Assembly: GCA_030248225.1 (NCBI GenBank)
Contig: JASANE010026881.1
Coordinates: forward strand, 62,001-126,000
Direction: 5' to 3'
Source of the DNA: Trileptium ribeirensis
Lineage: Eukaryota; Nematoda; Enoplea; Enoplida; Thoracostomopsidae
DNA length: 64,000 nt
Program-made: the position numbers and the translations under genes
Notes under the pieces: model-generated
What the model was told of the DNA's origin: nothing
Database searches by the model: none
The model's input: the letters and a program-made list of their open reading frames with translations, nothing else
In this document: positions 50,401 through 62,400 of the stretch, in pieces
Numbering within the stretch: the first letter of the stretch is position 1
Layout: each line of letters opens with the position of its first letter

Positions 50401-53400
50401 CGTTGCTGGCGCCGTCGTAAGGCGCCAGTCCATTGTGACGAGTAATGTGTGTTTGCTTATATCTAGGCCACTTTGTCAAAATATGGTAGCACATTTAGTC
50501 AAGAAGCAGCCGATTCTCAACAATGTTGCCACTGGGTCCAGCCTGCAACTATAGCCCACAATAATTTTCGGCCTGGCTACTGAAAGATGTGCTGCACACG
50601 GTATATTCACTGAAGTTATAACTTCAATCAACATTAAATGTTGCATTAAAATACAGTACATGCCAGAAAGGACTGTTGTTTTTCGAGCGAGCAGTGATAC
50701 GATAATAAATGCGCCCAGTGAGAGAATAGATTTATTTCTCGCGGGCAGTATCGCTATTTAAACAGGTATGTACAGCGGAAAAATAACTAACATTGTTCAA
50801 TGAAAATTCGGGAATTTTGTCAGGCGAACATGGTGCCACAGCGTGATGATCGTGCGGATTTCCGATACAACTCCACAGCATTTTCACTGAAAGTTTTAGT
50901 TTTGGCAAGTGCAAAACTCGAAGATCGTCGTATTTCGATGCAGTCCGCAAGTAGACATCAAGATCGGAACGAATAAGAAAAACGCCACTAGTCGCACCCC
51001 AATCGAATTCAAAATCGGAAAAGCTAATCTCCGCCTGCTCCGTTGTATTATAAGGATCCGATGACGAGAGAACTATCGCTGTCAGCTGAAAAAAATATTG
51101 TAACTTCTATTCAAAGCAATAATTACTAATGCACTAAAGTGAAACCTGGCTTGCCGTTTGAAAGAGGTTTACCTAACGTTTCTTTCAGATGTAGTGCATT
51201 ATTCGCAACTATATGTTTCACATGAATGTCCAAAAATTGCAGCACTAATATGCAAGCACCAATCGCACTAGTAATTTCTAACAAAACGCATGACTTTAGA
51301 ATTTTATTGAAGTTTTGCTATTACTGACACTACTTTAGGAGACCGTATGATACTTTGATCCATAAAGACAGTTGTGGCTGCAAAAATACCACAATTTCGT
51401 TGGTTTTTGAAACCATCTACGTTTTTAGGCCGTGTTCACATTGCATCCAATCCGATCCGATCCGAATTGTGTTCACATTGTATCCCATGCGATCCAACAC
51501 CACGAAACTCTTTGCCTAGCGATGCGTTCGTATGTATTTATTTTTAGCACTATTTCATCCGACTTGGTCCAAAAAATAGTGCATGCTGTGTCGGATATGA
51601 CTAGGATCGGATGCAATGTGCATACTCGATATAAAACACACGTCCGATTCTGATCGGATCGGATGCAATGTGAACACGCCGTTAAAGTCTCCACATACCT
51701 ACCATGCTTTTGATCGTTTTGTAGGGTTGTTGTTTTTCAGTTTTTGCATTTTGTGTATTCCGCCATTATATTAAGGCTTCAATAATTCAGTGAAGCTAAA
51801 GGCTCAAGGTATTATTGCATGTTTGATTGGTAATTCGCTGTCCCAAGGTGCTGCCCATAACCCAACGCTAAATTTATAAAATTCCGACATTGTAAGGCTT
51901 CAATAATTGAATAGAGCTAAAGCCTCACGGTATTATTGTATGTTGGATTGGTAATTCGCTGTCCCAAGGTGCTGCCCATAACCCAACGCTAAATTTATAA
52001 AATTCCGACATTGTAAGGCTTCAATAATTGAATAGAGCTAAAGCCTCACGGTATTATTGTATGTTGGATTGGTAATTCGCTGTCCCAAGGTGCTGCCCAT
52101 AACCCAACGCTAAATCTATAAAATTCCGCTCCGACAATGAAGTTGCAGCGTCAAAAATAAAAAAAAATAATTCCTGTTCTAAAGCAAATTAGTTTTATGG
52201 CCAAAATGGCTCGCTCGCAATTGGCTTCCCTGCAACGCTCCCGCAAATAACTACGTTATCAAACAGGGACCTTATGAAACGAACGAAATTTATTTCTAAA
52301 TAAAGAACTGAGTAGGAACACTATGCTGCTAAGTCGAGGTGCGTTGGTTTTATAAGCTTTCAAGGCGTTTAGTGATGGGTATTGGCTTAGCTGAAACACA
52401 TTCGAACGTATTTAGGAGACAGTAAAATTGAGATAATAGAGGAAGAATTGTTCTACAATATTAGACCAAAAACGCCCATTGTTGTGGAGATATTACCACT
52501 TTCCTGTATTTTGGATCTCATATGCCGGTTTTTGAACCAGTTTGAGCAATATCCTACATCCTTTGAGCAAAACTGTTATATACAGTGTTATAGAGGCATT
52601 TGCTCTACAAAATGACTCCGATTTCGCTCAGATAGCTAAGCCGGTTGTAGGGTTATAATAGTGTGATTTTTTTGGCCCCGAAAAGCATCATTACCCACTT
52701 TTTCAGAGAAGTTGTTGGAGTCAGTCTTCGCACCTTACTAAAGGGCACAAATGGAGATTTCAAGCTTTCAATTGCGCTATCGCTCAAATCAGTCAGGCCA
52801 GCCAAATTTGAATTATGCGCGTCACCCCCAACTTGTAACTCTGTCGAGATTGCAGAGCGTAGCGAAGCATAGGTACACCTACGCCTTTTGCGTGCACAAC
52901 TAATCAACTCTCCTTAGCATACGTCGATATTCTATATGTGGATATCACACAATACCGCACAGGTTACAACAAAACTAACACCGTCAAAAAGTTTGCCATG
53001 CCCGAAAACTTCCAAGTGCAAGCTATCAGCCTCCCAGGACGTTGCAATAAAATTAGGAATTTTGGGTCGAGGAACCATGGGGGCGCCATACCCCCGTACC
53101 CATGGAACCATGGGTCGCAGAGCAAAACCAACATCGGCAATGAGTTTCCCATGCCCGAAAAACCCCAAGCAAAACCTTTCAGGAGCCCAGCACGTTAGAA
53201 CAAATTTTCGAATTTTTGGTCAAGGAACCACGTGGGTGCCATACCTCAAACTCACAATAAATTATTCTAGAACCAGAGTCTTAATCGAAAAACAAAAAAG
53301 AGCCATCGGAATTTACATTTTAGTATGAAATATACCCAACCATAGAAAAAAATTCCAAAGTTAAGAAAAAGATAACCTTGCGTGGTAAAAACCCTCATTT

Positions 53401-56400
53401 TGACCTCCAACCCCGGAACCAGACCTCAAATCAAAAAAGCTTGGGCGATATACGCGGTTGTAATCGACTATGCCGGTTCGAATAAGCCCAAGATCATGAA
53501 AATCGGTTATGCCGTTCTCGAGTTATGGTCGATCACACCCAGGCGGAATTTAAAAGCTTTCGCCCTGCAACTCACCATCTCCACTAGGTTACACTATGCT
53601 CTGAAAACAAAATAACGGACCTTGCCAATTTTCACTACTGCAACGGGTAGTAAGAATTCTTTGCTTCGTTCTATGCACTCAGTACTCAGAATTCAATTAA
53701 GATATGGAGCACGATAGGATAGTTGTTAATCAAACCACGAGGTAATGAACCGTCCCGTGGGAGATAAATAAAATTTACACATCTCCTTCAATTCCACGCT
53801 AGCGTGCTTCCATTTACCCCAACAGAAATTTGCTTATTTCCGTGTAGCTATATATCTTAATAAATTTGTAGTATGCAATAAAATACTGAAACTTGCATAC
53901 AGAGCGTTGATTTCTATATTAAAGTAAAATAGTTAAATTTTGGTTACTTGATTGCAAGCCATCACAAACCGTCCATGCAAAAGTAGACGAATTTTATCCC
54001 AAAACGGCAAGACTGGGCTAGGATCGGTTGATGGGTTTACAATCAGCTCGAACGACTGAGCAATCATCGCCAGACATGGCTCCCAACACGGACCGTACGC
54101 AGATTTCAACGTTTCGCTTTCACAATTTAGATCGTAGTAAAATTTTAGCGGTGGCATGTTGCGTTCCACCAAATATGAGCCCCATGGCTCACCAAAATCC
54201 AGCGTCACACAGCGCTTGGCTGAAAATAATAAATCTTATCAGCGAGTGAATTATTGCATTTCGGCAGTGGCAACGCCACGATTCTACTGTAGGGCGGGGT
54301 GGGTCTATCGTGTCCATGCTGGAGCAGTCGGGGTTGCTTGCCACCTAAAATGCGCCGAACCCCCCCCCCCCCCGCGCCTCAGGCGCGCCAAAACAAAAGG
54401 CAAAGGCAAACATGAGGATAACTTTATTAAAACTTGACACAAATTGGCATACGCCGCCCCAATCTCGCCCCCCCCCCCCCCCGAAACTTCTAGCGCCGCA
54501 ATTCGATTTTAGCCCCAAAAATGCTTTATATTATTATTTTATAGCTTTTTTATTTTTAACCTTAAAATCCTCTAAAACACAGTGATTTTACAGTTTTCGC
54601 AGCTTTTACACATTTGCTTTCGATTTTTGCCCCCCAAAATGCTTTCCTCTCAATTTTAGCCCCAAAAATGTTCGAAAAAGCGTTCATTTTACAGTTGTCT
54701 GACGCTTTATACACCGCCCCTTTTTCTCCCCTCCCCCTTTCCGATGAGGTCCCCATTTTGCCCATCCCCCCCGATCCGCAAGGGTCCATGGAGAAGCCAG
54801 GTCCATGGGGATTTTTTAGATAATGCTCCCGGGCGCACGATTTTTCACGCGAGGTGGTAGCCGTGGCACGTGTATGTTCAGGTTCCGCGCGCCGAACGCG
54901 CCAAATTTTTTCAAGACACTCTGCGATACATTTTACAAAAATATATCGGGGGCATCGATACTCCCCCAAAAATTTCTGATGGGGGCGCGCCTAGGTCTCA
55001 GTGCCCCTGCATGTATGGTGCATTTTTCTATCAAAATATTCACATAAGCAAAACTTCAACAGGAAGAGAGTACATTAATCATAAACACGGATCGAATTCG
55101 AAATCATAATAAATCTACATTTACAAAACACAGAACTAGCCACAATTCAATTATTGACTGTCGCCTTAAAAGCGAGTAGATAGCGAACAAAAAATGAACT
55201 ATACAGCTGCAAAATCCTCATGACACTGCGAGCGCAATATTGTGACGAGTACTGTACAGATAAGCTAGTTGCGCTTGAGCGTTAGCGAGCTCGCCAGTAA
55301 TCTCAAGTTGGAGTAATAAACTTTGCGATGTCGCTTTGCCACAAGCTAGTAACACCTTTTATTCGTCTACAGTAAACGAGCTACAAACGTTGGAAATTCG
55401 TTCAATGTTTCGGTGATTGCGCCAAGGTCGGTCGATTAGTGAGCATTAGAAAATCTTACACATAGGTACATTGTAATCCAATTATGGTGAGAAGTAGAAC
55501 ATAATTAGAATATTTTGCAGTCCACACTATAGCCCCGCAGGGAAATATAAAGAAATTTTAGTTGAAAAATTCCATTTTCCATAATTTTGAACTTACCGGG
55601 TGGTGATTTTGCCGCCGGGTGACCGAAATTTTTGCCGGGGGCAGCCAAAAAAGTGCCAGGGGGCGCCTTCCGGGGGCATCTCGATTTTGCCGGGGGGGGG
55701 GCGCCCAAAAGTGCCGGGCCCACCCCGCCCCCCAATTTGGAGAGGCCAGTACAACAGAAATACGATATGACTATAAATAAATGCGCATAGCTAAATATTA
55801 CACCTCAAGAATGGTTGACTCAGAGGTTAGTGCAAGTCATAGTAACGTCGATACTTTTGTAAAGTGGGGAGCAAAACAACAAACGCTACACACACTCGAT
55901 TCTCATTAAGATTAGGCTTTGTAAATACTGTGAAAGAACAATCGGCAGTAAGAATATTTCCGCTATCGAATTTGTCTGTAATGTAGAGAAATCGCCACCT
56001 AACTACCACTACTGGATTCTGTACAATGCATGGTTCGGGAGTAGTTCGCCAAGGATTTGCCTTAATTTCTGCCCCTAACTGTGCTCAAAACGAAGTTCGA
56101 ACTACCACTGAACCAATATTAAAACAGGCCGCTGAAATATCGAACATAATAAATTAAAAGATTTTACATATACAAAATTCAAAATTATAAGGATACAAAT
56201 AGCACTCATTTCTCAAATACGGGAACATTGCAAAACTAGAAGAGATGGGCTGTCGCGACGAAAAGTGAACATTTTTAGGCAGGGTCATTTTACGAAACCA
56301 TGTACTTTTGAAACACCACTTTTTGAAGCCAAAATGAAACGGTTTCGTATGTACAGTGTCTATACCCCTTCCGACATAAAAACCATGAATTTTTCGAATA

Positions 56401-59400
56401 CAGATGTCTCTATGCAAAAACGCTACCTGAAACCTGCTACAGGGGTCGGAAAGGACCCCCATGGGGGTCAAATTTTAATCCGAAATAAGTCATTATTCTG
56501 TAGGTTGACGCAGTGACACGCGAACCATGGTCTGTTTTTATGCAAGTTGGACCAAAATGGTCCAGCCATTTGGAGCACTTGCGCCCTAAAATTGGTGCCG
56601 CTAGGGCCCTTTTGGGGTTAAAAATCGACCAATTTAGAACAAACCTGTTGCAGAAGTTTTCTAGCGCAACGGAGACAGCACCTACAGATACCATTTTATG
56701 CTCACAAACCAACCATGAGCAGGGGATGTCCGACAAAAATTTTCAGGCAGTTCCTTAGGCCTTGTAAAAATTGGCACCCCGATATGTGTTAGTCGAGGGG
56801 GGGGGGCTACACCTGAGGTCGGGGAGGGGCTACACCTGAGGTCGGGGGCTACACTTCAGGTCGGGGGGCTACACCTCAGGTCGGGGGGCTACACTTCAGG
56901 TTGGGAGGCTACACCTCAGGTGGGGGGGCTACACCTTCCTACAGCATACATTGCGTGAAACTTTGGCTACTTCTAGAGACTCTAGATTTATTTTAATACG
57001 CTGCTGCTGTAAAACAAACACAATTTATGTATGATTAGCTTACATTTAGATGATGATACCAAGGACAATGCGAAGAATAGATGTGCGGGCAGGCAGAAGG
57101 GTTCCCTAGCTACCCAGTTAACAGCGCGGCCCCATATCATGGTGCAATGATGATGACTGATGATGAACCTATATAATAATATGATTCTTGCCACCTTCGA
57201 TTTCTTTTATTATACATGCGGTCCGGGGAGGCTACCGGTCGGAGGGCTACATTTTCATTAAAAAGTCTTAATACATGGGTCGATTCTAGTATACTATATT
57301 TCTATCCGGTTTATTGTAAGACTGTATGCTAAATTTGGCTTTTTTAAATTTAATTTTCGGTAGGTCGAGGGGGGCTACATTTTGCATACCCCATTTTTGG
57401 GACTTTATGACCTTCGACCTCATAATCAAACAACACTTGCACAGACGCTAATATTCTTTTTTCAATAACAGCTGTACTGATTACGATTACCGTTATATAG
57501 CATTTTTGCGCTAGTGCACTTTGACGTTATTTACCAGCGTATACAAGCTGCCGGATTTGACCTTGGTCGGGGGGGGGGGCTACATGTCACGAAAAAAATT
57601 TTCGGAAGCTTGACGTCATCTTCAGTGTCAATGCTTACTCCCAAGTTTTTGCGGAAAAATTAGCAAATACCAAAGGATCACAGTGAAATGAAAAACACAC
57701 GTATCACGAGCTGCCGATACGGCGAACGTTTATAGTGGGACATGTGTTTTTGGCTTCATTTGGCCAACCCGGTTTGAATTCCTCTGGCTCATGCTATGTT
57801 AGGGGTACAGAGGTCCACCATACCTCATTATGACAGTCGGACATGCTATTACTACATCTCACAGCGACATTAAATTTCCTTCCAAAAGACTGGTGCTATG
57901 GGCCAAAAAGTGCCGATGCAGCCCCCCCCGACTAAAATGACATGGTTTCGTGAAATGACCCGGTAATATCGTACAGAACTGTGGAATGATAAAAATAATC
58001 AGTAATGCTAAAGTATACGCTAAACATTGCAAACCTAGAAAAGAGGGGCTGTCGCGACGAAAAGTGAGCATTTTTAGGTAATACCGTACAGAACCGTGGA
58101 ATGATAAAAATAATAAGTAATGCTAAACTGTACGCTAAACATTGCAAAGCTAGAAGAGATGGGTTGTCGCGACGAAAAGTGAGCATTTTAGGTAATATCG
58201 TAAACAACCGTTCAATGATAAAAATAATAAGTAATGATAAACTATACGCTAAACATTGCAAAGCTAGAAAAGAGGGGATGTTGCGACGAAGTGAGCATTT
58301 TTTGGTAATATCGTAATGAACCGTTCAATGATGAAAATAATAAGTAATGCTAGACTATACGCGAAACATTGCAAAGCTAGAAAAGAGGGGCTGTCGCGAC
58401 GAAAAGTGAGAATTTCTAGGTAATGTCGTAAAGAACCGTGGAATGATAAAAATAATAAGTAATGCTAAACCATACGCTAAACATTGCAAAGCGCAAAGCT
58501 AGAAGAGAGGGGCTGTCGCGACCAAAAGTAAGCATTCTTAGGTAATATCGTACAGAACCGTGGAATGATAAAAATAATAAGTAACGCTAAACTATACGCT
58601 AAACATTGCAAAGCTACATAGAATCCTGTCGCGACAAAAATAAGCATTCTTAGGTAATATCGTACGGAACCGTGGAATGATAAAAATAATAAGTAATGCT
58701 AAACTATACGCTAAACATTGCAAAGCTAGAAGAGATGGGCTGTCGCGACGAAAAGTAAGCATTCTTAGGTAATATCGTACAGGACCGTGGAATGATAAAA
58801 ATAATAAGTAATGCTAAACATTGCAAAGCTAGAAAAGAGGGGCTGTCACGACGAAAAGTAAGCATTCTTAGGTAATATCGTACAGAACCGTGGAATGATA
58901 AAAATAATAATTAATGCTAAACTATAAGCTAAACATTGCTTACACCGTGCCGCGCCGATCATCTCAGCTGCAGCCAATTTTCCCCATATATGAGCATCTT
59001 TGAGCGATAGATATGGCTGTGGATAGTCGCGCATTGTTGCTGTCATATCGCCCAAGTCGAGTTCGACTATACGACAAAATAGCGTTGCAAATTCGCTTGA
59101 TGGATCAGGTGAAGGGCTAAAGCGAAAAAATAAGCTATAATAAATAATTAATATAATGTCGCTGCTTTTGACAGCGTAACATATTCTTCAGATAATGTGT
59201 ATTGAAATGCCCACAAAAACACACACATGCAGCAAGATAAAAGCAGAGTAGCACGCCGTTCCAAGTAGACAGTGGAGTCATTTTAGAGTACCCCTAAACT
59301 AAAGACCATGATTTCTGATGATTACCAACGGGGCCATTTGTTCATGCAAACACACAATTGAATCACAACTATTCTAGCAGCGGACTGCCAACAAAATGAA

Positions 59401-62400
59401 GAAATCGTTGTGTCAACTAAGAGCCCAACTCATGCGCCCAGGAATGTTCTCCAAAAAATGACCACAATGCATCGGTCACGTGTTTTTGGAAACAGCTACT
59501 GTTTTTCACTTAAAGTTGTGCAGTTGTGTTTCTAGTGATAATACCCATATGTTAAACAGACTTCAACTGCTGTTTCTGTACAAAATAGCAGCACTGATTG
59601 AGCTTATTGCAGACAATCTCTGTACCAGCCTATGTACCTATGTAAGTTGGATTTTGATTAGTGGTGTTTGGTAGAGAATAACAATTGTTAGGTATGTACG
59701 TAGCTTCATTTAAGCCATGTTCGAGCGATACGTTAAATTGATGAATGGCATATGAATTTTATTTTTCAGTTATAAATGAATAACAGCACGACGAAACAAC
59801 AAGTACGCCAAAATGTATTTTATTATAAGTCATGGTCTTTAAATATAATACCCGACAGTAATATGATCGCTTTTGGCTCCACATTGTAGTATGTCCGCTT
59901 TTGTTCGACATTATAATATAATGTTTTTTGGTTCGACATTGTAATATCTGGCCTGTCCACAGTGGAGGTGGAAGGTGGATGGGGAACCCACTTTGTAAAT
60001 TCCCCATTTCGTGAGATTTTGCCCCCGTGACCGTCACCCCTCCTCGCCATGTTCAACTGCATCCAAAAATGTCACCTCGAAATTTATGTCTCCTATATGC
60101 AAAATGGTTTTTAAACATTAATTACCACTATTTCTAATGCTAAAAGATCGTTTTATAGCTTGAAAATACATGCATGGCAGTAAACCTACATAAGAACACG
60201 GTAATATTTAGTATTTTTAAATATGATATATTCTCACACTTTGAAATTTCACCCGAGAATGAACATCGAGACCCACAAATATCGTTCCCTACTATTCAGA
60301 GGGCTGTGGGCATACCAGTAATATGACCGCTTTTGGCTCAGCATTGTAATATGACCGCCGTTGGCTCTACATTCCGTGCCTGTTCGCTGTCTGCTCATAC
60401 TTCATTATAGTGTTGCCAGCTTCTGGCCCAAATGTTACGTCCAAAAACCTGGTGTCTACTGTACGTCAACAAATTAAAAAACCCCAAATATTCAGATGAC
60501 AACAGAATGTGCGCATTGTCTTTTACGACAATATTGATCGAAAGGCCAATGCAATCTTTTCCTAATCAAGTAGCGTCGATAATTATTATTGTCGAATGTC
60601 AAATGCCAAGCCGTGCCTTACACGTGCCGTACATTCCGTGCCTGTTCACTGTCTGCTCATACTGCATTATAGTGTTGCCAGCTTCTGGCCCAAATGTTAC
60701 GTCCAAAAACCTGGTGTCTACTGTACGTCAACAAATTAAAAAACCCCAAAAATTCCGATGACAACAGAATGTGCGCATTGTCTTTTACGACAATATTGAT
60801 CGAAAGGCCAATGCAATCTTTTCCTAATCAAGTAGCGTCGATAATTATTATAGTCGAATGTCAAATTCCATGCCGTGCCTTACACGTGCCGTACATTCCG
60901 TGCCTGTTCGCTGTCTGCTCATACTGCACTATAGTGTTGCCAGCTTCTGGCCCAAATGTTACGTCCAAAAACCTGGTGTCTACTGTACGTCAACAAATTA
61001 AAAAAACCCCAAAAATTCAGATGACAACAGAATGTGCGCATTGTCTTTTACGACAATATTGATCGAAAGGCCAATGCAATCTTTTCCTAATCAAGTAGCG
61101 TCGATAATTATTACTGTCGAATGTCAAATTCCATGCCGTGCCTTACACGTGCCGTACATTCCGTGCCTGTTCGCTGTCTGCTCATACTGCATTATAGTGT
61201 TGCCAGCTTCTGGCCCAAATGTTACGTCCAAAAACCTGGTGTCTACTGTACGTCAACAAATTAAAAAACCCCAAAAATTCAGATGACAACAGAATGTGCG
61301 CATTGTCTTTTACGACAATATTGATCGAAAGGCCAATGCAATCTTTTCCTAATCAAGTAGCGTCGATAATTATTATTGTCGAATGTCAAACTTTAAAGTA
61401 AGAGGTATACTAGTAGTTTCTATATTAAGTTAACTTTACAATGCTTAGGGAAACATGTCAAACAGTATTTAACATCATTCTGAAGATTGATGGATTAAAA
61501 CTTATTGCACGTCCATGATTCAATATTGTCTCATTTTATAATGACTGTATTTATATCTAAGAACACGTGTTACTAAAATTGCCAGGATGCTCTGGTGAGC
61601 TCCTGCGAAGGAATTATACAGTAAAAAGTAAACAAAAAAATATGGCAATGCTTTTTACCCCAAATACATAACATTAATCTTAATTATTTAAGTGTTTATT
61701 GCGATTCTTTCGTATTATAACTATAATAAGATTCGTAAATGATTTACGATTTTCTAGCGACCCAAGTTTTCGAAATATGCAGAATCAAGAAATGCAGCGC
61801 TGGCTGCGTAGTGCCTGCTTGAAGTTTGATTTCAAGCTATTTTCCCCTTATTTACAATGAATTAAAAGCAAAAAAATCAGAGGCGCCTATTTGGTCCCTT
61901 CCACGGGGTCGCTACTGATACAGAATTTTCGACTTCTACTTGTGGGCCCATCCGGAAATCAAGGCTGGCGCACGCCGTGCGAGCAAACATAAAGGGAGCA
62001 TGGACTAGACATAAAGCAACTTGAGCGGCCGTTAATTAAGCAGCGAAGCGAGCAGCGAGCGAAGAATGAGCAAGTAGAGAGCGGACAGCGAGCGAGCGAA
62101 CAACGCGCGAGCGGCGAGCCAGTGAACAACGCACGAGCGAGCAGGGAACGAACAACGAGCGAGAATCAAACGAACAACCAGCGAGCGAACAGCCATCAAT
62201 CATCATACGAGCAGCGCTCGCTTGAACGTTGAGGGAGCAGCGAGCGAACGTCGCGCTGGCAGCTAGCGAAAGTTGAGAGAGCAGCTGCGAACGTTGAGAG
62301 CACTGAGCGAACAGCGAACATTGAGCGAGCTGAGATCGAGCTAACATCAAGCAAGCAACGAACGAATATAGAGCGAGCAGCGAATGAACATCGAGCGAGT

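Noticed and set aside
54562..54969. 135-codon minus-strand frame
   Set aside because: It lies in a decayed C-rich intron segment of BLTP2 with biased composition.
55580..55740. Minus-strand donor CACCCG/GTAAGT as a BLTP2 exon
   Set aside because: The upstream sequence is low-complexity G/C runs with no family similarity, and the flanking exons already join in phase.
55827..56009. Minus-strand frame as a possible BLTP2 exon
   Set aside because: No matching block in the family between the exons at 53.9 and 58.9 kb, which align with each other without a gap.
60432..61401. Repeated 60-122-codon frames with [10 protein letters not shown] starts
   Set aside because: They repeat with the 262-bp array and change frame with unit length, so they are repeat by-products.
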